This document shows, in pieces, positions 9,873 through 18,540 of a stretch of DNA of 64,000 nucleotides. The translations under genes were made by a program, and so were the position numbers. The stretch covers positions 62,001 to 126,000 of the forward strand of contig CBDBHZ010000013.1 of NCBI GenBank assembly GCA_965205905.1, given 5' to 3'. Below the pieces are notes generated by a model that saw nothing but the letters and a program-made list of their open reading frames with translations, made no database searches and had not been told where the DNA came from. Source of the DNA: JAHZMA01 sp965205905 (GTDB lineage: Bacteria; Pseudomonadota; Alphaproteobacteria; JABAAW01; JAHZMA01). The stretch's first letter is position 1, and each line of letters begins with the position of its first letter.

Positions 9873-11068
9873 TCAGACTGTATTTGTTTTTGGTGCATGA
9901 TATAGGCAATTACCGCACAGATGATTGAGATGAGCGTTAACACCGCTATCACCATCAGCCCAATATAAGGGTTATTTTCGCCCCCAAGCGCAATCACCAC
10001 CGAGCCTAGCACCGAGCCCATCAGCACCTGCCCAGCACCCATTAAACCAATCGCCATACCGCTGGAACGCCCCGCAATGCTAATCCCGATAATCATAGAA
10101 TTATTAACCGCCATGCCATTGGTAATGCCAAAAATCAATAAGGCAAGTGAGAGCATGGCAGGGTGTGGCACAATGGCGGGCAACAAAGCCATCAGCATCA
10201 CCGCGAATAATGTGCCGATAGTGCCAATCATCACCAAAAATTCGATGCTATAATAATGCGTGAGGTAACGGTTTAAGATATTGCCCATAATGTAACCCAC
10301 TGAAACTACCGAAAAATAAATCCCAAATTCGGTTACGCTCGCACCCAAATGCTGAAAATGGTAAATCATAAAGCCATTCATCGCAAAAAACACCCCCACT
10401 TGAATCGCGGTAACCGTAAAATTAAGATTGAAAACTGGCAACCGAAACAGCTGATGCGCCGCTTTGCCAATGGTTTTGATACTCACCGATTCTGTGCAGT
10501 ACAGATTGGTTTCGCGCCCGATGGTAAGGTTCAGCACCATCACGATAAAGCCGAACAACGTCATCAGCAATATATTCAACCGCCAGCCAAAATTATCAGC
10601 AATCACCCCGCTTAACGCTAGGCTTAACACTTGCACAATCACCATAAAAGCGGTAACGGTAGATAGGGTGCGCGTTGCTTGGGTTTTGGTAAGGCAATCA
10701 TTGACCATAATCCGTGACATCGCAATACAGCACGCCGCCCCAAAGCCCTGTACCAAGCGGGCAATCAATAGAATATCAATATTTTGCGCGAGCAAACTAA
10801 CAAACGCACCAATAAAATATAACACAGAGCCAAATAAAAGAGTGGGTTTGCGCCCATAATGATCAGAGATTGGTCCCGCAATCAGCTGCCCCAATGCCAC
10901 ACTCAACAGATAAACGCTTAATATCAACTGCGCCTTATCGGCACTGATGGCAAACTCATCACGCAAAATGGTGAGGGCAGGAATCACAAAAGTCATGCCC
11001 AACACCATCAAGCTAGAACTACAAACAAGATAAGGGATAGGGGGCAAGGATGCGCGTGTTTGGTTCAT
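9869..11068 (-). CDS. Bcr/CflA family MFS multidrug exporter
   Basis: A 399-residue, 12-helix major facilitator of the Bcr/CflA drug:proton antiporter type. The N-terminal half shows the helix 2-3 loop motif GPISDHYGRKPT, followed by LVQGFGAACCIAMSRIMVNDC, typical for the Bcr subgroup. Substrate cannot be read from sequence; the family exports bicyclomycin, chloramphenicol or cysteine-like compounds. It lies 55 bp downstream of the aldo/keto reductase on the same strand, so the two may be co-transcribed. Confidence 0.85.
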   Translation of the reverse strand: MNQTRASLPPIPYLVCSSSLMVLGMTFVIPALTILRDEFAISADKAQLILSVYLLSVALGQLIAGPISDHYGRKPTLLFGSVLYFIGAFVSLLAQNIDILLIARLVQGFGAACCIAMSRIMVNDCLTKTQATRTLSTVTAFMVIVQVLSLALSGVIADNFGWRLNILLMTLFGFIVMVLNLTIGRETNLYCTESVSIKTIGKAAHQLFRLPVFNLNFTVTAIQVGVFFAMNGFMIYHFQHLGASVTEFGIYFSVVSVGYIMGNILNRYLTHYYSIEFLVMIGTIGTLFAVMLMALLPAIVPHPAMLSLALLIFGITNGMAVNNSMIIGISIAGRSSGMAIGLMGAGQVLMGSVLGSVVIALGGENNPYIGLMVIAVLTLISIICAVIAYIMHQKQIQSD

Positions 11069-11123
11069 TTGGCTTATGTCATTTACGATGCACCATTATG
11101 GCGACACCGTTACGGTGACACCA

Positions 11124-12194
11124 TTATGGTGAGGGCGTGCCATATTGCTGATATAATATTTCAATTTCACCAAGCAATTCAGGCGATAAGGTAATATCAG
11201 CACTGGCGATATTGGATTGCAACTGCTCTATCGTGGTCGCGCCAATAATATTTGAGGCAACAAACGGTTGCTGATTCACAAATGCCAATGCCATTTGCGC
11301 GGCATCAAGCTGATATTTCTTTGCCAACGCGACATAATCACGCGTTGCTTTTACCGATAAATCGTTTGAAAAACGTAGCCAATAATCAGGTTGCACTTTT
11401 AGCCGCGACCCTTCAGGCATTTTGCCATCAAGATATTTACCCGATAGCACGCCAAACCCCAATGGTGAATAGGCAAGCAAAGGCATCTCATTACGTATCG
11501 CAATTTCGGCAAGCCCAACTTCAAACGACCGATTCAGCAAAGAATAAGGGTTTTGAATGGAAACCAGCCCTTCTGCACCCAACCTATCAGCATGGCGCTG
11601 ATATTCCATCAAACCATATGGTGTTTCGTTAGAAACACCCCATGTGCGAATTTTGCCTTGCGTGATAAGCGCGTTCATGGTTTCAACAATTTCGGCAAAC
11701 TCATCTAACGCTTTATTATCGGCATCATGTTTATAATTTAAACTACCAAAAAAATTAGTCGCACGGCTAGGCCAGTGGATTTGATAAAGATCGATATAAT
11801 CGGTTTGCAAACGTTGTAAACTGGTTTCAAGCGCAGCCAAAATATTGGCTTTATTGGTGACTGACATACCATTTTCACTCAAATCAGGGCGTAACCAGCC
11901 AAGCTCAGCACCACCAACAATTTTACTGGCAATAATCACCTTATCGCGTTTGCTTGCATTTTTGGCAAGCCATGTGCCTAAATGCCGTTCAGTCGTGCCA
12001 AATAATTTGAGAGATTCTTGATTAACAGGCGGCGGATAAATCTCGGCAGTATCCAAAAAATTAACGCCATGTTCCAACGCGTAATCTATTTGCTGATGGG
12101 CATCTTGTTCGCTATTTTGCCTGCCCCATGTCATCGTGCCTAAACAAATAACACTAACATCAATGCCACTTTTACCTAATGGACGATATTGCAT
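11124..12194 (-). CDS. tas: Aldo/keto reductase, Tas-like
   Basis: A 356-residue NADP-dependent aldo/keto reductase of the Tas/YajO group. MQYRPLGKSGIDVSVICLG at the N-terminus, the DTAEIYPPP segment with catalytic Tyr, the KVIIASK lysine strand and the IDLYQIHWPSR histidine segment are all present, so the tetrad looks intact. The Tas subgroup is recognisable from the PPPVNQES...GTTE insertion. Physiological substrate is unknown. Start is the only one that gives the standard N-terminus. Confidence 0.88.
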   Translation of the reverse strand: MQYRPLGKSGIDVSVICLGTMTWGRQNSEQDAHQQIDYALEHGVNFLDTAEIYPPPVNQESLKLFGTTERHLGTWLAKNASKRDKVIIASKIVGGAELGWLRPDLSENGMSVTNKANILAALETSLQRLQTDYIDLYQIHWPSRATNFFGSLNYKHDADNKALDEFAEIVETMNALITQGKIRTWGVSNETPYGLMEYQRHADRLGAEGLVSIQNPYSLLNRSFEVGLAEIAIRNEMPLLAYSPLGFGVLSGKYLDGKMPEGSRLKVQPDYWLRFSNDLSVKATRDYVALAKKYQLDAAQMALAFVNQQPFVASNIIGATTIEQLQSNIASADITLSPELLGEIEILYQQYGTPSP

Positions 12195-12212
12195 GATAAA
12201 ATCCTCGCTTGC

Positions 12213-12908
12213 TTAAAGATTATCAACATCATTATCGATGTCATTATTGGCTTTATCTAAATCCTTATTCAGCGATTCAGCATCGGCAGGAAAATCCAGC
12301 CAACCTTTGAAAATCCGTGTGCCAGCGGTTAGCAGACATAAAATGCCAAATAGCCAAGCCAATATAGGAAACAAAGACGGAAACAGGCAAATCAACACAA
12401 GGAAAATGACAGTTTCAGTGCCTTCGGTAAGCCCGCCAAGATAGAAAAAAGCTTTCGGCAATGGCAATGTGCCATCATCTTTTATCTCGGTAGAAATATC
12501 ATATTTTTGTGCAAAAATCGCATAAGCCAAGAATGAGCTACCCGTGCCAACAAACGAGAAAATCACAAAAGCTGCGGCAAGCGCATTGGCTTCAGAATCC
12601 ATTAAGGCAAACCCTAATGGCACACCCGCATAAAAAATGAAATCGCACACAATATCTAAAAAACCACCACGGTCGCTCTCGCCTACCATGCGTGCCAATG
12701 TGCCATCAACGCCATCGGCAACACGGTTGATAATAATCAATGCAAGCCCAATATCGGTACGCCCCCATGCGATAAAAAATACCGCCAACATGCCCGCCGC
12801 AAATCCACCTAACGTAATCCAGTCAGGTTTTATTTTGGCACGCATACAGAACCCTGCAAGTGATTTCAGGGTAGGGTCAATATATTTACGGATATGGGTA
12901 TCAAGCAT
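12213..12908 (-). CDS. CDP-alcohol phosphatidyltransferase family protein
   Basis: A membrane enzyme of about 231 residues with several transmembrane segments. The family motif is seen as DGTLAR...GGFLDIVCD, one residue shorter in its middle than the canonical DGx2ARx8Gx3Dx3D. Such enzymes join a CDP-linked lipid to an alcohol in phospholipid synthesis; which head group is used here is unclear. The start at 12908 is chosen for its AAGGAT site; an upstream ATG at 12938 would overlap the previous gene by eight bases. The partner gene upstream is a Psd-like protein, an arrangement that recalls psd-pssA operons. Confidence 0.8.
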   Translation of the reverse strand: MLDTHIRKYIDPTLKSLAGFCMRAKIKPDWITLGGFAAGMLAVFFIAWGRTDIGLALIIINRVADGVDGTLARMVGESDRGGFLDIVCDFIFYAGVPLGFALMDSEANALAAAFVIFSFVGTGSSFLAYAIFAQKYDISTEIKDDGTLPLPKAFFYLGGLTEGTETVIFLVLICLFPSLFPILAWLFGILCLLTAGTRIFKGWLDFPADAESLNKDLDKANNDIDNDVDNL

Positions 12909-12930
12909 GGTTTTCAATCCTTCAAACCTA

Positions 12931-13722
12931 TTATTCATCTGTTTTTTTCACATCATCTGTTGCGTTATTATCTGTTTTGGCATCTTCATCGGTTTCGGCT
13001 GCTTTGGCTTTTTCTGCCTTTACTTTTTCTGCTTTAACTTCTGTTTTGGCACTGCTAGCATTAGCAAATTGCGCGATAATCGTCTCACCGCCAGTGGTTT
13101 GTTGCCCCTCTTTTATCGTGATATTGCAATTGGTGGGCAGAAAAATATCGGTGATATTAACCATCCGCGCCATTCCCAAAGCATCGCCTGCATTGAGGCT
13201 TTTGCCTTTATCGGTGGCATCTATGAATTTTTTACCCAATATTGGCGAATAGATAACAATATGGATTTTATCTTGCGCTGTTATGCTAAAATTTTGAGTA
13301 TCGCCACGTTCTAAATCTAAATCGCCTTTGGTGAAAATCGGTGCATGAAGCAGTTCTGATTCAGCCACCACACCCGTTTGCGGTGCAAATAGCATTTGTG
13401 AATCAAGCCATTTGCTCTTGATTCTAATGCGAATACGCGCCTGCCCTGCTTCTGAAAATTCTGCGGGTAAGGTTAGGTTTTCAATTTCCTGCACCGTGCC
13501 ATCACCTAATGCCAGAATATTATTATCGCTATCGGATGGGGTGCGCTTCACTTTGCGAAAATGCAACAAGCTTAAGAGCAAAACAATCCCGCCCAACCAT
13601 GCAATAGGATTCCATACCAATGCGCCAATCAGTGTCAGCAATGCTGAGGCACCAAAAATAGGATAGCCCTCAGCATCAAAAGAAGGCAAACCAAGTTCTT
13701 TAAAAAATTGTTTGATATTCAT
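12931..13722 (-). CDS. Phosphatidylserine decarboxylase-like protein lacking the pyruvoyl motif
   Basis: A 263-residue protein with an N-terminal membrane hairpin (about residues 24-55), then a beta-rich region whose layout follows short-type Psd proteins: DGTVQEIENL, a strand pair with RIRIRIKSKWLD, a GVV turn, and a C-terminal KEGQQTTGGETIIA block. The serine motif (GS/LGST) that self-cleaves to make the pyruvoyl cofactor is not seen. The C-terminal 45 residues are a low-complexity Ala/Glu/Lys/Asp tail. It is probably co-transcribed with the CDP-alcohol enzyme downstream. It may be a non-enzymatic Psd relative, so I assign no reaction. Confidence 0.6.
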   Translation of the reverse strand: MNIKQFFKELGLPSFDAEGYPIFGASALLTLIGALVWNPIAWLGGIVLLLSLLHFRKVKRTPSDSDNNILALGDGTVQEIENLTLPAEFSEAGQARIRIRIKSKWLDSQMLFAPQTGVVAESELLHAPIFTKGDLDLERGDTQNFSITAQDKIHIVIYSPILGKKFIDATDKGKSLNAGDALGMARMVNITDIFLPTNCNITIKEGQQTTGGETIIAQFANASSAKTEVKAEKVKAEKAKAAETDEDAKTDNNATDDVKKTDE

Positions 13723-13799
13723 AACATTTCCAATAAAATATTGTTATCATAAGCCCTTACAGTAACAATTCCAATATGATATTACAAGTCGATAAATCA

Positions 13800-14276
13800 T
13801 TATTTTAGGGATTTTTTCATTAATAACGAATCGATTGCTGTATCACGCCCCTGCTGATAATAGCCTTTGCGCCGATGATAAATAATATAACCATGTTTGT
13901 GATAAAATTTGAGTGCCACATGATTATCTTCGGCAACATCTAAAAAAATAGTCTGCCATTGGTTCGCTTTATCTAGCGCACCCAACAACATGCTTGCAAT
14001 GCCCTGCCTTCTAGCGGTTTTATCCGCACCGATAAGAATAATTTCTGCTTCGGGCAATGGGGGTGAAATATATTGATAGCATAAGAATCCTAATGGTTTG
14101 TTATCCGCATTTTGCACAATAATTGTATCACTATTGGGCGCTTCTAGCCGTGTTTCAAAATCAGATGCCTGCCAAATCGTATCGCCAAAACAATTTTGAT
14201 AAAGCTCAAAAAGCATATTAGCATTGTTTTTATCGGCATTTTTATGGATATGGTATAAAGATAATGTGGCGTTCAT
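13800..14276 (-). CDS. GNAT N-acetyltransferase, RimI-like
   Basis: A 158-residue GNAT domain. The acetyl-CoA loop is read in KTARRQGIASMLL, followed by FLDVAEDNHVALKFYHKHGY, the arrangement found in RimI-type protein N-terminal acetyltransferases. The target is not determined by sequence, and it is not next to tsaB as rimI often is. It is transcribed on its own towards the tRNA-Gln gene. Confidence 0.75.
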   Translation of the reverse strand: MNATLSLYHIHKNADKNNANMLFELYQNCFGDTIWQASDFETRLEAPNSDTIIVQNADNKPLGFLCYQYISPPLPEAEIILIGADKTARRQGIASMLLGALDKANQWQTIFLDVAEDNHVALKFYHKHGYIIYHRRKGYYQQGRDTAIDSLLMKKSLK

Positions 14277-14331
14277 AAGATTTTAATTAGAATACATAAT
14301 AGTGGAGAAAAAATAGTTTGTAATTATTCAC

Positions 14332-14359
14332 TTGCAAAATATATTTTTTACGGTAATAT
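14332..14359 (+). promoter_or_regulatory. Candidate sigma70 promoter of tRNA-Gln
   Basis: TTGCAA and TAATAT with a 16-base spacer lie 53 bases before the tRNA. Confidence 0.45.
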
Positions 14360-14411
14360 ACGCTTGCTTTTACATCAAAGCAAGGAATCGTTTTGATGGG
14401 AATCGTTTTGA

Positions 14412-14483
14412 TGGGGTGTAGCCAAGCGGTAAGGCAGCGGCTTTTGATGCCGCCATGCGTAGGTTCGAATCCTACCACCCCAG
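14412..14483 (+). tRNA. tRNA-Gln (anticodon TTG)
   Basis: Seven-base acceptor stem TGGGGTG/CACCCCA, D-arm AGCCAAGCGGTAAGGC, anticodon stem GCGGC/GCCGC with loop TTTTGAT, and T-arm GTAGGTTCGAATCCTAC are all seen. The discriminator is G and CCA is not encoded. Confidence 0.95.
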
Positions 14484-14523
14484 ATTTCTATATGTGATTT
14501 TTTAATAGATTACCATCAACGAC

Positions 14524-15711
14524 TTAAAAGCTAAATCTAATATAGCCACTATAGACTGCTTCTTCAAAATCATCATAGAAAAGAATATTGGAATCTCGGC
14601 GGCTCTTTGTCCAAGTGACACAGATAACCTCGCCAACTTTCCATATTTTGGGGCAATATTCCGCACCCCTTGTGCTATTGATATCGCCTCTTCTATTTTG
14701 CCAGAATGGGTCAATTTCCACATGGTCGGTTTTTGATTGGCTTGCCGAAAGCGCAAATGTGCCAATGCGGGTGGGGAATGATTGGCGAAGCGATACCGAA
14801 CGTGTGCGCGAAGAATTATAGCTGCTATTATAGACATTCCATAGCCAGCTATAACTCAACTGCATATTCTTAATGGTTAAAGGGTTGATAATCCTTAAAT
14901 CAGCGGTTTTGCGATAGCCGCGATAATCATAATTATTGTTATTTTCAAGAATGTAATAGCCAACCGAAGGAATCACAGCCGATTTCCGCAAACCAACTTC
15001 ATAACCAAGCTTTGCACCATAAGTAACATATTTGGTTTTTGCACCACCATATCTTTCAGATAATTGTGTTGAATATTCCAAAAAGTGGCGCTGTGGCGCC
15101 GCTGTATTATCAAATGTAAAAGATAATGAACCAGAATCATAGTCGATACCCTCATAATCAGTGATGCTGGCGCGGCTATTAAGCGACCAAATAGGGTTAA
15201 CACGTTTACTTAAGCTTAAAGAATGATACCACCCCCAATGCCTTTCAATATCAGGCGTATAATTAAGTGTTGCACCAAACAGAGGTAAGAAATATTCACC
15301 TGATTTTGTTGGTTGTTTGCTAAGATTTTCTTCATTCAGATGCGAGGCGTAATAGCTAAATTTACCCCTTGTTAATTCTAATTCTCTGATATAGCTATTC
15401 ACCCTACCAAGCACAACTGGTGGCACATTAAAATCTTTTTTAATTTGTTTGAATGCCGCTAATGCTTTTTTTCTATTGGCTTCTTCATAATAAATTCTGG
15501 CAATTTCCAGCGATAACAGCATATCAACCTTTGAATCAAGAATAGCCCGAAACAGCAATTCGGATTCTAACAACCTTCCTTGTTGGCGCAACCTGACGGC
15601 TTCCACATAGGCTTCATCGGCATTGAGCGAGCGCGCTTGTCCATCCTGCCCATAGGCAAGTGATGCGCTAAGCAGGCTGATAAAAACAACAAGGCAGTAA
15701 AGATATTTCAA
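14524..15711 (-). CDS. Surface lipoprotein assembly modifier (Slam, DUF560 family)
   Basis: A 395-residue outer-membrane protein. Residues 1-21 are a cleavable signal peptide. Residues 25-115 are a short TPR-like helical region (AYVEAVRLRQQGRLLESELLFRAIL is the first helix pair). The rest is an alternating-strand beta-barrel that ends in a C-terminal Phe (SGYIRFSF), as needed for BAM insertion. This two-part design is that of Slam, which moves TbpB-type lipoproteins to the cell surface. It is shorter than the neisserial proteins (about 480-490), mainly in the N-terminal region. The gene starts 12 bp after a TbpB-like lipoprotein gene, the classic Slam-client pairing, and is very likely in its operon. 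Confidence 0.85.
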   Translation of the reverse strand: MKYLYCLVVFISLLSASLAYGQDGQARSLNADEAYVEAVRLRQQGRLLESELLFRAILDSKVDMLLSLEIARIYYEEANRKKALAAFKQIKKDFNVPPVVLGRVNSYIRELELTRGKFSYYASHLNEENLSKQPTKSGEYFLPLFGATLNYTPDIERHWGWYHSLSLSKRVNPIWSLNSRASITDYEGIDYDSGSLSFTFDNTAAPQRHFLEYSTQLSERYGGAKTKYVTYGAKLGYEVGLRKSAVIPSVGYYILENNNNYDYRGYRKTADLRIINPLTIKNMQLSYSWLWNVYNSSYNSSRTRSVSLRQSFPTRIGTFALSASQSKTDHVEIDPFWQNRRGDINSTRGAEYCPKIWKVGEVICVTWTKSRRDSNILFYDDFEEAVYSGYIRFSF

Positions 15712-15723
15712 TTTTGTTGTGCC

Positions 15724-16653
15724 TTACTTTATTGCACCAATTTTTGCGCCAAAGGCACCCGAATAACGGCCACCACTATCATCACTGATTCTAAACACAC
15801 CGCCCAATTCTTGGGCTTCTGGCCCGTAGAATCTTGCCGTTACTGTGCCGCGTAATGAACCTGTTTTGGTTTCACCAACAGCATCATAACTGTTATCGCT
15901 TGAATTATAGGTTAAATCTGTCATAAAGTCTAAATTGCTATCACGTGTTTTGCTGGTTGCATCTGGAATAATGTTAATATCAGTAATAGAAGGTGCGCGC
16001 CAAGCTTTTGTATCGGTTGCCTCCAACTCTATCGTATTTGCTTGCAAACTAGCATTGATAGTTGCTTCTGTCAAGTAGCGATTGCTCTGTGCATCAACAT
16101 ATAATCCGATAGCTTTGCCCGTAAAATTTACCTTTGTTCGGTGATTAATATTGGCAAGCAATGTTATATTACCAAATGATAACACGCCAACATCAATATT
16201 ATTTTCGTCCTCATTCAACCATAACGCCATGCTTTGATATTTCCAATCTTCTGTTTCGGGGGTAATGCCCACCAGCCAGTCTGTTTCATCTGATGAGGCA
16301 CGCATTAAATAGAGATAAGATGCACCTTCAATGTTTGAAACTTCATTGCGTTTGAAAATTTGTTCTTGGTTATCATCACTACCAATGGTGAGTTGATTTA
16401 ATGTTGCTTTATCATCATAATCTAACGTAATTTCTTCGCTGCGTGGTTCGTCATTATTTCCTGAAATTGTAACAGAATGGCTTTGCACAGAGCTTGATGG
16501 GCTGATAGAATCCCAACTTGAAAAAATTTCAATCGGTTGCGGACTGGTTGCAGATGCGCCGCCGCCGCCGCCGCCGCCGCCAGAAACACAGCCTGCTAAT
16601 GGAAATGTGAGAGATAATAAAAATAATAGATTTGTTTGTAAGGTGGCTTTCAT
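15724..16653 (-). CDS. TbpB-like lipoprotein, cognate Slam client
   Basis: A 309-residue lipoprotein: signal peptide with lipobox PLAGC, then an eight-glycine linker encoded by a perfect (GCC)8 tract on the plus strand. The C-terminal half holds a single TbpB-like barrel, including a FTGKAIGLY strand and the ending GTVTARFYGPEAQELGG...YSGAFGAK. It has the same signature as the giant lipoproteins elsewhere in the window but only one module. The slam gene follows 12 bp downstream. The ligand is unknown; haem, transferrin or complement-factor binding known in other family members cannot be inferred. Confidence 0.85.
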   Translation of the reverse strand: MKATLQTNLLFLLSLTFPLAGCVSGGGGGGGGASATSPQPIEIFSSWDSISPSSSVQSHSVTISGNNDEPRSEEITLDYDDKATLNQLTIGSDDNQEQIFKRNEVSNIEGASYLYLMRASSDETDWLVGITPETEDWKYQSMALWLNEDENNIDVGVLSFGNITLLANINHRTKVNFTGKAIGLYVDAQSNRYLTEATINASLQANTIELEATDTKAWRAPSITDINIIPDATSKTRDSNLDFMTDLTYNSSDNSYDAVGETKTGSLRGTVTARFYGPEAQELGGVFRISDDSGGRYSGAFGAKIGAIK

Positions 16654-16767
16654 GGCACAATTCTAATGTCCTGATGTCTATGGCTGATAATGGTTTGAAC
16701 CACCTCTCATTCCTCTGCAAGCAAAATTATAGCAAAGTAAGCCGATAATGTCAATAAATTATTAACA

Positions 16768-17889
16768 TTAGTGATAAATATTAATCAGCAACGCCATCAT
16801 AATAATCTGTGGCACGGTAATCAGTGGCAAAAACATCGCGAATCGCCAGCTTTTGGTGGTCTCTTTTAGCACCATCATTTCAGTATAATCGGTGGCAACC
16901 CCTGCCATTAGAAACGCAAAACCGTTACCAGCGGCGCCTGCGCGATTCACAATATCGCCAGCAATCGGCGCCGAGCCTTCCGAGCATACTTCTAATATGG
17001 TGGCAAGCAATGTTGTCATCAGCAAGCCCAGCAAAGTAGGACCAAAAAATGTGGTAAATTGCCCTGCATCAACAAAGCCGCGCAATAATGACGCCAGCAA
17101 AATGCCGAATAATAGCCAGCGCATCACCATACGCGAATCTTTGACGCCATCACTGATAATATCGCTAAAAAACTGCCGATTGTAATGCGTGTTTTTGATT
17201 CCTTTCTTTGCCTCAGCCCAAAAATTGAAATTATCAGGAATATCAAATGCGTTATGATTGGCGGGCAATATGCCAGCACCCACTAGCCTATCAAAGATAA
17301 AGCCTGTTATCAGGGCAATCACCATCGAAAGCGCGATAAATAACAATGTCAGCTTAAAGCCAATCAAGCCAATCAGCACCAACGTTAGCGAAAAAGAGTT
17401 CCACGGGCTTGCCAATAAAAACGCAATCACCTGCCCGCCACTGGCGCCACGTTGATATAATTTTGCCGCCACCATCAAAATACCATGCGAGCATAAATCC
17501 AGTAACACGCCCGCACCAGTGGCGCGCAACAAGCCCGTAAATGTGCCACCCTTGCCCAATAACGAGACGATAAAAGCTTGCGGGATTTTATTAAGCAAGC
17601 CGATAAAAAACATGCCAATCAGCACCCCCCACCATATTGAGTGAATGGTATGATACACGCTATCAGCCATCGCCATAAGCCAATTTGGCATCATCAATGG
17701 CATCAAAAAAGGTTGGCACAATGCCAGAATAAATAACGGCAACACGCCTGCAAACGACCCCCATAATAGTCTATCAATGGGTTTGCGTTTATTGTTGTTT
17801 TGGTTGCTGTTTTCTGAAGCGCAGCAACTAGGAATCGTTTTTTTTGGGGTTTTTTGGGTTTCTTCAATGTTGCTCATTTGCTTACTCAT
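16768..17889 (-). CDS. SO_0444-type (PF03773) metal efflux permease
   Basis: A 373-residue polytopic permease of the DUF318/ArsP-like class. Two mirrored motifs with cysteines are seen, LLDLCSHGILMVAAKLY...ASPWNSFSLT and EVCSEGSAPIAGD...ATDYTE, as in SO_0444-type Cu/Zn efflux permeases. A cytoplasmic CC pair lies near residue 22. The start overlaps the stop of the upstream csoR-like gene by eight bases, so the two are translationally coupled and share the metal-responsive operator. Metal identity (copper, zinc or another) is not fixed by sequence. Confidence 0.8.
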   Translation of the reverse strand: MSKQMSNIEETQKTPKKTIPSCCASENSNQNNNKRKPIDRLLWGSFAGVLPLFILALCQPFLMPLMMPNWLMAMADSVYHTIHSIWWGVLIGMFFIGLLNKIPQAFIVSLLGKGGTFTGLLRATGAGVLLDLCSHGILMVAAKLYQRGASGGQVIAFLLASPWNSFSLTLVLIGLIGFKLTLLFIALSMVIALITGFIFDRLVGAGILPANHNAFDIPDNFNFWAEAKKGIKNTHYNRQFFSDIISDGVKDSRMVMRWLLFGILLASLLRGFVDAGQFTTFFGPTLLGLLMTTLLATILEVCSEGSAPIAGDIVNRAGAAGNGFAFLMAGVATDYTEMMVLKETTKSWRFAMFLPLITVPQIIMMALLINIYH

Positions 17890-18139
17890 ATTTCTTTAAT
17901 AGGGTGATGATTTCTTGTAGTTTTTTATCTTGTAGGTCTGGCGTGGCTTGGTCTAGGCAATGCTTCATATGGGTTTCTAATATTGATAATTCCACAGATT
18001 TCAAGGCGTTACGCGCGGCTCTGACTTGCGTGATAATATCCACACAATATTGCTCTTCGCCAATCATGCGCTTAACGGCATCAATCTGCCCAGCGATTCT
18101 GTTTAATTTGCCTAATTGCTGATGATGTGATGGGTGCAT
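17882..18139 (-). CDS. CsoR/RcnR family metal-responsive repressor
   Basis: An 85-residue all-helical DUF156 protein. HHQQLGKLNRIAGQIDAVKRMI is the usual DNA-contacting first helix (His-rich here), and the metal ligands fit Cys in QYCVDII and His/Cys in THMKHC, the C-H-C pattern of copper-sensing CsoR. It would bind the palindrome 22 bp upstream and release it when metal binds, opening expression of itself and the downstream permease. Confidence 0.87.
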   Translation of the reverse strand: MHPSHHQQLGKLNRIAGQIDAVKRMIGEEQYCVDIITQVRAARNALKSVELSILETHMKHCLDQATPDLQDKKLQEIITLLKKYE

Positions 18140-18160
18140 TATGTGATACCTTTCTTGCCA

Positions 18161-18180
18161 ATATACCCCATAGGGTATAT
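18161..18180. promoter_or_regulatory. CsoR-type operator palindrome
   Basis: Perfect 8-bp arms ATATACCC and GGGTATAT with a CATA spacer, close to the CsoR consensus of facing C- and G-runs. On the minus strand it overlaps the expected -10 region; a TTGACA at 18195-18200 is a fitting -35. Confidence 0.85.
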
Positions 18181-18207
18181 TGCCGATAAGCCTTTGTCAA
18201 GTCAATA

Positions 18208-18540
18208 TTAGGTGAATAATGAAATATTATGCCATAACAGATAAATTGCTAGCCCCGTAAAAATCGCCAATAAAGCATTATGAAACCGCCAATAGAGCGC
18301 AATCGTAATAAAAGAGGTAACAAGCAATGGCGCACCATAAGGCGCGCTGCTATAATCTGCATCTTTCAGGGTGTAAATCACCAACAGGCTCATCACCCCC
18401 ACTGGCATTTTTTCACCGATAAATGCCAGCAAATCGTTATTTTTGAACAATCGATTGCCAAACCATATCGGCAAAGCCCGCAAACCAAAAGTAATGACGG
18501 CAATCACGATGATGATGGATAATGTATGGCTATCTTGCAT
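18208..18540 (-). CDS. azlD: AzlD family branched-chain amino acid export subunit
   Basis: A 110-residue protein with three to four membrane helices, matching the small AzlD partner. The FGLRALPIWFGNRLF and MPVGVMSLLVIYTL segments are typical. The start at 18540 is preferred over 18591 since the family begins just before the first helix; it overlaps the azlC stop by 11 bases. AzlC and AzlD together form an exporter for branched-chain amino acids or analogues. Confidence 0.85.
   Translation of the reverse strand: MQDSHTLSIIIVIAVITFGLRALPIWFGNRLFKNNDLLAFIGEKMPVGVMSLLVIYTLKDADYSSAPYGAPLLVTSFITIALYWRFHNALLAIFTGLAIYLLWHNISLFT

Noticed and set aside
11092..11142. Short repeats ACACCATTATGG/ACACCGTTACGG between exporter and reductase
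   Set aside because: Small low-complexity repetition of about 12 bases, similar to that at 28187-28250; no hairpin or regulator motif that I could support.
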